Shown here one piece after another: positions 8,437 to 15,842 of a stretch of 25,612 nucleotides of DNA. The stretch is from an uncultured Faecalibacterium sp. (GTDB lineage Bacteria > Bacillota > Clostridia > Oscillospirales > Ruminococcaceae): positions 1 through 25,612 of the forward strand of contig CAKSZS010000034.1 in the NCBI GenBank assembly GCA_934525845.1, read 5' to 3'. A program made the position numbers and the translations under genes. The stretch's first letter is position 1, and each line of letters opens with the position of its first letter. The notes below the pieces were generated by a model. That model saw only the letters and a program-made list of their open reading frames with translations. It was not told the origin of the DNA and did no database searches.

Positions 8437-9147
8437 TCAGTCTTCCACGCTCTCGCCGTCGTACAGCTTTTTGATATAGGTGCGGTTGAAATTCAGGTGC
8501 ATCACCATGGCAGACCTGGCTCCGATGGGGTCGTGCTTCGCGATGGCGTCCGCGATCATCCGGTGGGTCTCCACGGTCTCTTCCCGCAGTTTTTTGTGGG
8601 TCACGTTGACGAACATCATCACCGCCGTGTCGATGATGGGGATCAGCTGCTCCACCACCATATTCTTGCTGCTCTCGGCAATGCAGGTGTGGAACGCGAT
8701 GTCATCCTCAATGTACAGGTCGCCGTCATAGATTTTGCTCTCCACCCGGTCGCACAGACGGTTGATGCGCTCAATGTCCTCATCCGTGGCATTCTGAGCC
8801 GCCATCTCCGCGATGCCCGGCTCCAACAGCAGACGCACATTGACCAGATCCAGTGCCAGCGCGTTCTTATCCTGCACACTGCGCAGGTTCAGCGGGTCGG
8901 ACAGCCCCTTGGCCGTGGTGACCACATAGGTGCCGGAGCCGCGCCGCACCTCCACGATGCCCTTGCTGGACAGCAGCTTTACCGCCTCGCGGACGGTGCT
9001 GCGGCCCACGCCGAACCGTTCGCCCAGCTCAAACTCGTTGGGCAGTTTGGCGCCCGGTTCCAGCGGGGTATCCAGAATGTAATGGTACAGCTGGTCTTCC
9101 ACCTGTTCGGCCAGCAGCTTGTTCTTCAGATGCGAAAATTCACTCAT
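8437..9147 (-). CDS. FadR-subfamily GntR transcriptional regulator
   Basis: A 236-residue protein with an N-terminal GntR winged helix (residues about 10-78: LPNEFELGERFGVGRSTVREAVKLLSSKGIVEVRRGSGTYV) and a C-terminal all-helical FCD effector domain. D149, H153, H195 and H217 sit where FCD proteins hold a metal ion that helps bind carboxylate ligands. The start at 9147 follows GGGAGGG; the longer frame upstream has no ribosome site. This subfamily usually represses sugar-acid or organic-acid genes and is released by the acid. It lies between a sugar-acid dehydratase and a GH28 pectinase, so control of one or both is likely but inferred. Confidence 0.93.
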   Translation of the reverse strand: MSEFSHLKNKLLAEQVEDQLYHYILDTPLEPGAKLPNEFELGERFGVGRSTVREAVKLLSSKGIVEVRRGSGTYVVTTAKGLSDPLNLRSVQDKNALALDLVNVRLLLEPGIAEMAAQNATDEDIERINRLCDRVESKIYDGDLYIEDDIAFHTCIAESSKNMVVEQLIPIIDTAVMMFVNVTHKKLREETVETHRMIADAIAKHDPIGARSAMVMHLNFNRTYIKKLYDGESVED

Positions 9148-9184
9148 GCGTCCGCCCTCCCTGTGATGCAGTGGTGTTTCCTTT

Positions 9185-9213
9185 ATTATAAGGCAGGCGG
9201 GCAGGCGGCGCAA
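9185..9213 (-). promoter_or_regulatory. Promoter of the FadR-type regulator
   Basis: On the minus strand TTGCGC (9208-9213) and a perfect TATAAT (9185-9190) are separated by 17 bases. The start codon follows about 38 bases downstream. Confidence 0.7.
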
Positions 9214-9341
9214 GGTTTCTTCGCCCGCGCCGCCCGTCTGCCGCTCTTGCCGTTTTGGCTAAACTTCTTTGCTGCTTTTCAGCACTTTGCCCATCCTCCC
9301 TCGTCACTTTCTTGAAAAAATCAGGATATTTTTTAGATTTC

Positions 9342-9370
9342 TTGCATCTCCGGGAAAAGTTCACTATACT
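9342..9370 (+). promoter_or_regulatory. Promoter of the GH28 gene
   Basis: TTGCAT (9342-9347) and TATACT (9365-9370) are 17 bases apart, with an untranslated leader of about 70 bases before the start at 9446. Confidence 0.65.
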
Positions 9371-9445
9371 GAAACCAAATTCGGGCCGGCGCCGGACACG
9401 AATGCGCCGCCCCCAAAACTGCCTGTAAGCCAAGGAGGATTTCGC

Positions 9446-11764
9446 ATGAAAAAGCTCACTCGCCGCCAGTTCCTTGCCTCTGCCGGTGCAACCTCTGCTG
9501 CACTGATGCTCTCCGGTCTCCCCCACGCAGCTGCTGCGGAGGAAAACTGCCTGAAAGGCTTTACCCCTGCTGCTACCAACTCCAACAACCTGACCTGGGA
9601 TATGGCTGAGGAGATCCTCACCCACATTTCCGACCCGGTGTTCCCCAATTATTCTGTAAGCGTTCTGGACTACGGTGCTGTCCCCAACGACGGAAAGCTG
9701 GACACCGCAGCCATCCAGCGTGCCATTGACGAGACCAGTGCCCGGGGCGGCGGCACCGTCATCATCCCCTCTGGTGTCTACGACGTAGGTGCCATCACCC
9801 TCAAGAGCAACGTGAACCTGCACCTGCAGAATGAGGACACGGTCCTGCGGTTCACCAAGGACATCACCCCGGCAAACTACCCCCTGGTCTTTGCCCACTA
9901 CGAAGGCTCCAAGCTGTACAACTGGAGCCCCCTGATTTACGCTTACCAGCAGGAGAACATTGCTCTGACCGGCAAGGGCACCCTGGACGGCCAGGCCGAC
10001 AAGAACAACTGGTGGAACTGGTCCCGTACCGTCAACCCCGATGGCAGCATCACCAAGCCCGGCAACAACGATGTCAAGCTTCTGCGCAAGATGACCGACA
10101 ACGGCACCCCCGCCGAGGAGCGCATCTTCGGTGAAGGCCACTACCTGCGCCCCAACTTCTACCAGCCCATCGAGTGCACCAACGTGCTGGTAGAGGGCGT
10201 TACCATTGCCAACTCTCCCATGTGGGAGCTGAACCCGGTGCTGTGCACCAACTTTACCGCCCGCGGCGTCACCATCGACACCCACGGCTACAACAACGAC
10301 GGCTGTGACCCCGAGAACTGCAACTACGTCCTGATCGAGAACTGCTTCTTCAACACCGGTGACGACTGCATCGCCGTCAAGGCAGGCCGCAACCGCGATG
10401 GCCGTGAGCTGGGCGCTGCCGGTCATCCGACCCAGAACCTGATCATCCGCAACAACACCTTCGCAGACGGCCACGGCGGCATTGCCTGCGGCAGTGAGAT
10501 GAGCGGCGGCATCAAGAACCTGTTTGCCGACAACAACACCTTCGACAGCCCCACCCTGAATTACGCCCTGCGCTTCAAGACCAACGCCGAGCGCGGCGGC
10601 GCGGTGGAGAACATCTACCTGCGCAACTCCAAGGTCAAGTCCGTGGGCAACGCGGTCGTGCACGCCACCATGCTGTACGATGTGGGCCGTGACGGCGATT
10701 ACCTGCCCCAGTTCAAGAACATCACCATCGAGAACCTGACCAGCAGCGGCGGCGAGTACGGCATCTTCATGGAAGCCTTCGATGAAGTGCCCATCACCGG
10801 CCTGGTGTTCCGCAACGTGGAGATCTCCAACGTCGGCACCGACATCCGCGCCCTGAACTGGGAAGATCCCGTTATGGAGAACGTTACCATCAACGGCAAG
10901 ACCTATCCCCGTCCCGTGGAGACCAAGATCCTGGGCGTTCCCGTTCCGGGCGAGCGCATCGAGGGCAGCTCCAACCTGCTGGGCGGCGAGGACACCGACC
11001 TGACCTGCAAGTGGCTGGTCTCCGACGCCGCGGACGGTGATTACCACTTCTTCCGCCTGCGCCGCAGCTACACCGTGCCGTCCTTCCTGGCCGGCAAGTA
11101 CATCAAGTTCGTGGCCACCGACCGCAGCGGCAGCCAGGACACCAGTATGCCCTATAAAGTGCTGAAGGACGCCGAGATCGCCGGCACCACCAACGATGCC
11201 GAGCTGCTGCGCGCCGCTTCCAAGGGCTACATCGACGAGAATGCTTCCATCGACCTGAACAGCCTGGTCACCAAGCGCGACTGCGCCAAGATGCTGGGCA
11301 AGCTGTGGAACCTGACTGCCCCGTCTGCACCGGTGGCGATGTCCGACGTTCCCGAGAGCGACCCGGATTACGGCGTGATCGCTGCCGTGGTCGAGGCCGG
11401 CATGATGGAGCTGAAGGATCCCAACAGCGCCATTGCACAGGGCACCCTGTACAACGCCGGTGTCACCAGTTCGGAGGGCGCAAAACGCACCGCTTTCCTG
11501 CCCGAGACCACCATTGACCGCGACGAGATGGGCTACATCGCCCTGCTGTCCTGCGGCGTGCCCTACAATGAGACCCTTGGCACCCAGCCGAAGTTCGACG
11601 ATGCCGGCGAGATCGAGTCGGTGTACAAGTCCAACGTGGGTGCCAGCGCCTACTTCGGCTTTATCACCGCCAAGAGCGGCAACAGCTTCCTGCCGAAGGA
11701 AAAGACCACGCTGGAGGATCTGATCCGCATCGTGGAGCGCATCTCCGACTTCAACCACAAGTAA
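9446..11764 (+). CDS. Secreted GH28 pectin hydrolase with SLH-like C-terminal repeats
   Basis: A 772-residue exported enzyme. The N-terminus LTRRQFLASAGA followed by a hydrophobic stretch and an Ala-rich AAAAEE site is a Tat-like signal peptide (residues 1-32). A right-handed beta-helix starts with VLDYGAVPNDGK near 72. All four GH28 active-site motifs are present: NND (D285), GDD (D306, D307), GHG (H343) and RFK (R376, K378), so hydrolysis of polygalacturonan or a related galacturonide is expected. After about residue 580, two clear SLH-like repeats (about 632-700 and 715-768) and part of an earlier one can be read, each ending in a form of FLP-x-x-x-TT followed by an acidic helix. These suggest attachment to the cell wall. 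The start follows AAGGAGG. Exo- versus endo-action cannot be decided from sequence. Confidence 0.93.
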   Translation: MKKLTRRQFLASAGATSAALMLSGLPHAAAAEENCLKGFTPAATNSNNLTWDMAEEILTHISDPVFPNYSVSVLDYGAVPNDGKLDTAAIQRAIDETSARGGGTVIIPSGVYDVGAITLKSNVNLHLQNEDTVLRFTKDITPANYPLVFAHYEGSKLYNWSPLIYAYQQENIALTGKGTLDGQADKNNWWNWSRTVNPDGSITKPGNNDVKLLRKMTDNGTPAEERIFGEGHYLRPNFYQPIECTNVLVEGVTIANSPMWELNPVLCTNFTARGVTIDTHGYNNDGCDPENCNYVLIENCFFNTGDDCIAVKAGRNRDGRELGAAGHPTQNLIIRNNTFADGHGGIACGSEMSGGIKNLFADNNTFDSPTLNYALRFKTNAERGGAVENIYLRNSKVKSVGNAVVHATMLYDVGRDGDYLPQFKNITIENLTSSGGEYGIFMEAFDEVPITGLVFRNVEISNVGTDIRALNWEDPVMENVTINGKTYPRPVETKILGVPVPGERIEGSSNLLGGEDTDLTCKWLVSDAADGDYHFFRLRRSYTVPSFLAGKYIKFVATDRSGSQDTSMPYKVLKDAEIAGTTNDAELLRAASKGYIDENASIDLNSLVTKRDCAKMLGKLWNLTAPSAPVAMSDVPESDPDYGVIAAVVEAGMMELKDPNSAIAQGTLYNAGVTSSEGAKRTAFLPETTIDRDEMGYIALLSCGVPYNETLGTQPKFDDAGEIESVYKSNVGASAYFGFITAKSGNSFLPKEKTTLEDLIRIVERISDFNHK

Positions 11765-11798
11765 TTTTCCGCCGTTTTGCTCTGCTCCTCCCAGGCAG

Positions 11799-11853
11799 GC
11801 TCCCCGCAGGTGTACGGTTTCCGTGCTCCCTGCGGGGAGCTTTTTTGTTTTTG
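11799..11853 (+). terminator. Intrinsic terminator after the GH28 gene
   Basis: A 12-base-pair stem GCTCCCCGCAGG / CCTGCGGGGAGC (11799-11810 and 11829-11840) is followed by a T-rich run (11841-11853). It isolates the pectinase from the next operon. Confidence 0.92.
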
Positions 11854-11956
11854 AGCCGCCGGGGCGTTTCCCCCCTCTCAAACCCGGAATCCATTCCGGT
11901 ATTCTTTTGCTGTCAGAACAAAATCGTTCTGCGATCTCATGTGTCAGGAGGGAATC

Positions 11957-13105
11957 ATGGCAAATCGTTATCTGCAGCAGGAAGACCGGAGCGCCGACTG
12001 TGTCTCCTCCGGCACCCGCCCTGCGCTCCAGACCGAGGAGCGCACCCCGGCGCGGCCGCTCCTGCAGGCACAGCCGTCTGACGCGTTTCAAACCACGCCG
12101 TCTTCTCCGCAAAAAGAATTTTCTCAAAAGCGCAGCTTTTCGGCCGCAGCTGCTTCGCAGACTTCCGCATCGGCTGCCGCCCGGACTGCCTTTCGTGCAT
12201 CCGCTGCACGGCCCCAAAGCGCTTCTCCGCAACTGCAGAGACCATCCGGAACACCCCGGCAGCCTCCCCGGCAGAGTTCTGCCCGCCCGCAGACGCCGCC
12301 AAAGCAGCAGCCGGCTCCCACACCGCAAACATCTTTTCATCCGCGCATCGTCTCCGCGTCCTCCACCGTTTCCAGTCCGAGTTCATTTTCTCCCCGCACC
12401 CTCTGGTATGTGTTCGGCATCCTGGTCTTTCTGCTGGTTCTGGCCGGACTCTTCTCGGCATGGACCGCACGGCAGAAGTCCGCCGCATCCTCTGTGTCTG
12501 CGGTTTCTGCCGTCAGCATCGCCCCTTCGGAATACGAAAGCGCTGCTGCCGAACTGCCGGAGTCCGCCGCGTCGGCAGCGGAAGAGCCTGCCCAAGCGCC
12601 TGCAGCCGTTCCGGCGTCCGATCCCGCATCCGGCACCACACCGGAAGTTTCTTCCCAGCCGGAACCGGAAGCCCCTGCGTCCACAGCCCCGGCAGTCTCC
12701 AGTACACCGGCTCCTGCGTCTTCTGCTTCCCGCACCGGCAGCACCGCCTCCTCTGCATCAACGGCTTCCAGACCGGCGGCTTCCTCAACGGCTTCTGCAA
12801 CGCCTGCCCCTCAGCCGGAACCCGCACCGGCTCCGGAGCCTGCACCGGTGGTATCTGTCTCGATCACCTCGGCATCCAAGAGCATGATCCGGTTCACCAC
12901 ATCCGGCGGACAGATCACCCTGAATGTGGATTACATCTGCCCGGACGGCAGCACCACGCCGCGCTACCCTCTGCGGACCTATGAGGATGGTGCGCACGAC
13001 TTTTCGCCCGGCATCGGCCTGTCCGATCCGTCCGGCCGCTACATCGTGCAGATCTACAACAGCAGTACCGGCGAAATGGTAGCCTCTGCGCAATTTTACG
13101 TTTGA
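11957..13105 (+). CDS. Single-pass membrane protein with long low-complexity linkers, unknown function
   Basis: A 382-residue protein I do not recognise. Residues 1-147 are a hydrophilic, presumably cytoplasmic region rich in Ser, Gln, Pro, Ala and Arg. Residues 149-170 form one transmembrane helix (LWYVFGILVFLLVLAGLF). A Pro/Ala/Ser/Glu linker then runs to about 297 and looks like a wall-spanning stalk. Residues 298-382 form a compact beta-rich domain (SVSITSASKSMIRFTTSGG to SGRYIVQIYNSSTG) that would sit outside the cell. The start at 11957 follows AGGAGGG; the frame begins a few codons earlier without a ribosome site. No clear promoter was found in the 100 bases upstream. It is 37 bases before the double-glycine-leader gene, so the pair is probably one operon. 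It may be a surface sensor, anchor or immunity-like partner; none of these is shown. Confidence 0.82.
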   Translation: MANRYLQQEDRSADCVSSGTRPALQTEERTPARPLLQAQPSDAFQTTPSSPQKEFSQKRSFSAAAASQTSASAAARTAFRASAARPQSASPQLQRPSGTPRQPPRQSSARPQTPPKQQPAPTPQTSFHPRIVSASSTVSSPSSFSPRTLWYVFGILVFLLVLAGLFSAWTARQKSAASSVSAVSAVSIAPSEYESAAAELPESAASAAEEPAQAPAAVPASDPASGTTPEVSSQPEPEAPASTAPAVSSTPAPASSASRTGSTASSASTASRPAASSTASATPAPQPEPAPAPEPAPVVSVSITSASKSMIRFTTSGGQITLNVDYICPDGSTTPRYPLRTYEDGAHDFSPGIGLSDPSGRYIVQIYNSSTGEMVASAQFYV

Positions 13106-13142
13106 TTTTTCAGCCAACCGCAATGAAAGTGAGGTAACGATC

Positions 13143-13499
13143 ATGAAATACGAAATGGAAAAGACCCTCCGGATGCCGAACCAGTACAGCGTCATCCCCG
13201 AAGCCGAACTGCAGGATCTGAACGGCGGCATCGGTGCCGACCCGGTGGACGACGGCAAGTACAACCTCTTCAACAATATTTCGGATCTGACGGCTCCGCT
13301 GGAGCGCGCCTTCATCCGCCTGTTCGACGTGGACTACGATACCCAGCAGCAGCTCAACCTCGGATTTGCCGCTCTGGGCGTCTTCGAGACGGTTCTGAAC
13401 GCCCTGAACCCCTCCGCCCTCATCCAGGCCATCAACTTCTCTCCGGTCCTGACCGGCGTCCTGAACGGTCTCGGCAAGCTGGGCCTGTCCCGTCTCTGA
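13143..13499 (+). CDS. Double-glycine-leader secreted protein, MAM-like leader
   Basis: A 118-residue protein with a leader ending in Gly-Gly at residues 28-29. The segment MPNQYSVIPEAELQDLNGG (residues 11-29) fits the consensus of leaders cut by C39-peptidase ABC exporters. From memory it matches the leader of the Faecalibacterium prausnitzii MAM protein at about 11 of 19 positions. The predicted mature part is about 89 residues without cysteine. It is acidic at first (ADPVDDGKY), then hydrophobic and Gly/Leu/Asn-rich from about 71 to 118 (LGFAALGVFETVLNAL, SPVLTGVLNGLGKLG), as in membrane-active peptides. Beyond the leader I see little similarity to MAM. The chosen start follows GAGGT; MAM itself starts close to the internal Met at 11. 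No exporter is in the window, so processing must rely on one elsewhere. Function may be signalling, bacteriocin-like or host-directed; this is inference. Confidence 0.8.
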   Translation: MKYEMEKTLRMPNQYSVIPEAELQDLNGGIGADPVDDGKYNLFNNISDLTAPLERAFIRLFDVDYDTQQQLNLGFAALGVFETVLNALNPSALIQAINFSPVLTGVLNGLGKLGLSRL

Positions 13500-13740
13500 G
13501 CCGCGCGGCTTTCCCCGGGAAAGATTCCTGTATCTTAACGCGTCCCGGGATCGCACGCTTCCCGCCGGGATAAGCAGCGAGCGATCCTCCCGACGGCAGA
13601 CCCAGCCGCAGCCCGCGTGCCCGCAAGGGGAATCGAACGCATAGAACGCAGCGCCCGCTCGTTGGAGAAGCTTCTCCGGCGAGCGGGCGCTGTGTGCGAT
13701 AGCATGATCTTTAAAAAAATTACAGGGGGCAAAGAACACT
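13500..13740. other. Gap between convergent genes, containing strong dyads
   Basis: No gene is visible. TTTCCCCGGGAAA (13510-13522) could end the upstream operon but has no T-run. A loose long-range dyad pairs CGTCCCGGGATCGC (about 13540-13553) with GCGATCCTCCCGACG (about 13584-13599). The strongest element is the separate hairpin at 13649-13692. Confidence 0.5.
13649..13692. terminator. Large hairpin between convergent transcripts
   Basis: A perfect 13-base-pair outer stem (13649-13661 with 13680-13692) encloses a palindrome with GGAGAAGCTTCTCC at its centre. It has no adjacent T-run, but it lies between the double-glycine gene and the 3' end of the acetolactate synthase gene and is the best candidate terminator or mRNA end for both. 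Confidence 0.5.
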
Positions 13741-15390
13741 CTATTTGGTGTAAACCTCCTTCAGATGCGCCGAGAGCTTCATGTTCTCGCTGTAATCCAC
13801 CGGAACCACAATGACACTGGGCACCGTCTGCCGGAACGCTTCTTCCAGCGTTGGGATGAGGTCGGCGGCCTTTTCCACCCGGTAGCCCTTGCAGTGCATG
13901 GCCTCGGCCAGCAGTTTGAAATCCGGATTTGAGAAGTCCACATAGCAGTGTTCCCCGCCGAACTGTTCCTGCTCCTTCCACTTAATGAGGCCGTAACTGG
14001 AGTCCTCCCAGATCAGGGTGACGAACGGCACCTTTTCGCGCACAGCGGTCTCCAGCTCCTGGCTGTTCATCATGAAACCGCCGTCGCCGCAGACGGCAAG
14101 CACCTTTTTGTCCGGGTTCAGCAGCTTGGCCGCAAAGGCACCGGGGATGGAAAAGCCCATGCTGGCAAAACCGTTGGAGATCAGGCAGGTGTTTGGCTCA
14201 TAGCAGTCGTAGTGGCGTGCGACCCACATTTTGTGCGCACCCACGTCGCTGACAAGGATATCATCCCGGCCCATGACCTTGCGCACATCCGAAAGGATGC
14301 GGGCGGGCTTCATGGGGCAGCTGTCATCATCCGCCATGGCGGCGTGCTCGGCCACCATCGTCTCGCGCAGTCTGAGTGCAAACTCCGGCTCGCTGTCGCG
14401 GCGGGTGCAGCGCAGGATCTCGTAAATGCTTTCCGAGATGTCACCCACCACTTCCACAGCGGGCTGATACCGCTTGTTGACGTCTGCCGGTGCGCTGTCG
14501 ATGTGCAGGATGGCCATGTCCGGCCTGGCACCCCATTTGGCGGGGGCACATTCCACGATGTCGTAGCCGATGGCAATGACAAGGTCGGCCCGGTCGAACA
14601 GCTGATTCACATAATCTTTCTGAGGGATGCCGATGGTCCACAGGCTGTACTTATCATCCATGGGGATGATGCCCTTGGCCATCATGGTGTTGACCACAGG
14701 GATGTGCAGCCGGTCGGCCAGCTCCGTGACGGCAGCGGCGGCATGGCCGCGCACGGCCCCGACACCGGCAAGGATCACCGGGTCCTTTGCTTCGCTGATG
14801 AGCTGCCCGGCAGCGGAAATGTGGGCGGGGTCGGCGTAGAGGTCATGCAGCTGCTGGCGCTTCAGCGGCACGGCATCGGCGGGCATTTTGGCAATGTTCT
14901 GGGGCAGGTCGATGTGGGTGGCACCGGGCTTGCCTTTTTCAGCGTGCTTGAAGGCCAGCCGCACGATCTCGCCCACCGTGTCGGGGCGGATGATCTGTTT
15001 CGAACGCTTGGTGATCGGCTCGAACATCGCGGTCAGGTCAAGGTACTGATGACTGGTCAGCTGCATCCGGTCGGTGCCCACCTGCCCGGTGATGGCCACC
15101 AGAGGTGCGCCATCCAGATAGGCGTCCGCTACGCCGGTGACAAGGTTGGTGGCGCCGGGGCCAAGGGTCGACAGGCACACGCCTGCCCGGCCGGTCAGTC
15201 GGCCATAGACATCCGCCATGAAGGCGGCCCCCTGCTCGTGACGCACCGGGATGAACCGGATATGGCTGTCCCGGATGGCAAACATCAGATCCAGTGTCTC
15301 CTCGCCAGGGATGCCGAATATCACATCCACACCCTCCGTTTCCAGACAATCCACAAGGACCTGCGCGGTCGTTTTTTGCTTTTCCTGCAT
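13741..15390 (-). CDS. Acetolactate synthase, catabolic AlsS-like
   Basis: A 549-residue thiamine-diphosphate enzyme joining two pyruvates to acetolactate. The three usual domains are visible: an N-terminal PYR domain with GIPGEE and RHEQGAAFMADVYGR (catalytic E52), a central domain, and the cofactor domain with GDGGFMMNSQELE (D436). The C-terminal VPVDYSENMKL resembles Bacillus-type AlsS, and no regulatory small subunit lies nearby, so a fermentative route to acetoin is favoured over valine synthesis. The position of the usual second magnesium ligand (Asn in AlsS WNDSTY) reads WEDSSY here, with E462. The start at 15390 is the only sensible ATG after the leader hairpin; its ribosome site (AAGGGAAG, 10 bases away) is weak. 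Another TPP-dependent enzyme function cannot be ruled out. Confidence 0.87.
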   Translation of the reverse strand: MQEKQKTTAQVLVDCLETEGVDVIFGIPGEETLDLMFAIRDSHIRFIPVRHEQGAAFMADVYGRLTGRAGVCLSTLGPGATNLVTGVADAYLDGAPLVAITGQVGTDRMQLTSHQYLDLTAMFEPITKRSKQIIRPDTVGEIVRLAFKHAEKGKPGATHIDLPQNIAKMPADAVPLKRQQLHDLYADPAHISAAGQLISEAKDPVILAGVGAVRGHAAAAVTELADRLHIPVVNTMMAKGIIPMDDKYSLWTIGIPQKDYVNQLFDRADLVIAIGYDIVECAPAKWGARPDMAILHIDSAPADVNKRYQPAVEVVGDISESIYEILRCTRRDSEPEFALRLRETMVAEHAAMADDDSCPMKPARILSDVRKVMGRDDILVSDVGAHKMWVARHYDCYEPNTCLISNGFASMGFSIPGAFAAKLLNPDKKVLAVCGDGGFMMNSQELETAVREKVPFVTLIWEDSSYGLIKWKEQEQFGGEHCYVDFSNPDFKLLAEAMHCKGYRVEKAADLIPTLEEAFRQTVPSVIVVPVDYSENMKLSAHLKEVYTK

Positions 15391-15420
15391 ATTTGACTTA
15401 CTTCCCTTATCGCATTCATA

Positions 15421-15463
15421 AAAACAAAAAGGCAGCGCAGCCCTTTGGGGCCACGCTGCCTTT
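15421..15463 (-). terminator. Terminator-like hairpin in the acetolactate synthase leader
   Basis: On the minus strand a stem GGCAGCG / CGCTGCC, extended by an inner GGCCC / GGGCT pairing, is followed by TTTTTGTTTTT (15421-15431). It ends about 30 bases before the start codon, and no minus-strand gene lies upstream for it to terminate. It therefore looks like an attenuator or a 5'-end stabilising structure. Confidence 0.75.
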
Positions 15464-15472
15464 GCGAATTTT

Positions 15473-15501
15473 ATTTTACCGTTTTGGGCCGGTTTCTGCA
15501 A
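15473..15501 (-). promoter_or_regulatory. Promoter of the acetolactate synthase gene
   Basis: On the minus strand TTGCAG (15496-15501) and TAAAAT (15473-15478) are 17 bases apart. Transcription would begin near 15466, almost at the base of the leader hairpin. Confidence 0.6.
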
Positions 15502-15664
15502 GAGCCAGAATTCATAAAAAGAGCGGATGCGGGCAGGCCGCTTTTGGTAAAGAAATAGAAAGTTTTCGGGTGATTTGAAGCCCGTATGCAGAAGAAAGTT
15601 AACTTTTGTCCGCTTTGAATGAAAAAAGATAAAGCCAAGCCGCAATCTTCGGGAGGTTTGCCTA

Positions 15665-15694
15665 TTTACATTCCGGCACGCTCTGTGCTAGACT
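15665..15694 (+). promoter_or_regulatory. Promoter of the dpp operon, extended -10
   Basis: TTTACA (15665-15670) and TAGACT (15689-15694) are separated by 18 bases, with TG one base before the -10 box (extended -10). The start site near 15701 gives a leader of about 155 bases before dppA. Confidence 0.65.
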
Positions 15695-15761
15695 GCAATA
15701 AACCAAAGCAGATCCGCCCGTCGGCAGGGGAAAGGCCGCTGCGGAGTTCACAGAGCATTTT

Positions 15762-15810
15762 AAGGACACAACAATGGCGTTGAAAAAGTCATTGCTGTGT
15801 CCTTTTTTGT
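15762..15810 (+). terminator. Terminator in the dpp leader
   Basis: AAGGACACAACAATG (15762-15776) pairs with CATTGCTGTGTCCTT (15790-15804) with one mismatch, and six T residues complete the terminator. It lies between the promoter and dppA, so transcription of the operon must pass it. Its 5' arm contains the ribosome site and start codon of the micro-ORF at 15774. Confidence 0.85.
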
Positions 15811-15842
15811 TGCTTTGGCTGGTGAAAGAACCAAAAACATGA
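15774..15842 (+). CDS. Possible leucine-rich leader peptide of the dpp operon
   Basis: A 22-codon ORF starts seven bases after AAGGA and ends 15 bases before dppA. The product, MALKKSLLCPFLLLWLVKEP plus two residues, contains seven leucines, six of them within ten positions of each other. The ORF spans the leader terminator: ribosome binding would cover the 5' arm, and translation of codons 6-11 would open the 3' arm. This could couple leucine or general translation status to peptide uptake. The ORF is short, so chance is a real alternative. Confidence 0.4.
   Translation: MALKKSLLCPFLLLWLVKEPKT

Noticed and set aside
11914..11931. Inverted repeat CAGAAC-N6-GTTCTG as a LexA box
   Set aside because: Firmicute LexA sites have four bases between GAAC and GTTC; here there are six, and the neighbouring gene is not a typical SOS gene.
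9140..12340. A 1066-codon open frame on the minus strand
   Set aside because: It runs antisense through the GH28 gene, which has all catalytic motifs and a good ribosome site. The frame is open only because of GC-rich codon bias and its product is low-complexity.
13618..13645. Possible tRNA T-arm (GTTCGATTCC on the minus strand)
   Set aside because: The flanking bases cannot form a T stem or an acceptor stem, and no anticodon arm is found.
15391..15660. T-box or branched-chain amino-acid leader for acetolactate synthase
   Set aside because: The conserved T-box antiterminator sequence is absent and no leucine/valine/isoleucine-rich leader ORF is visible on that strand.
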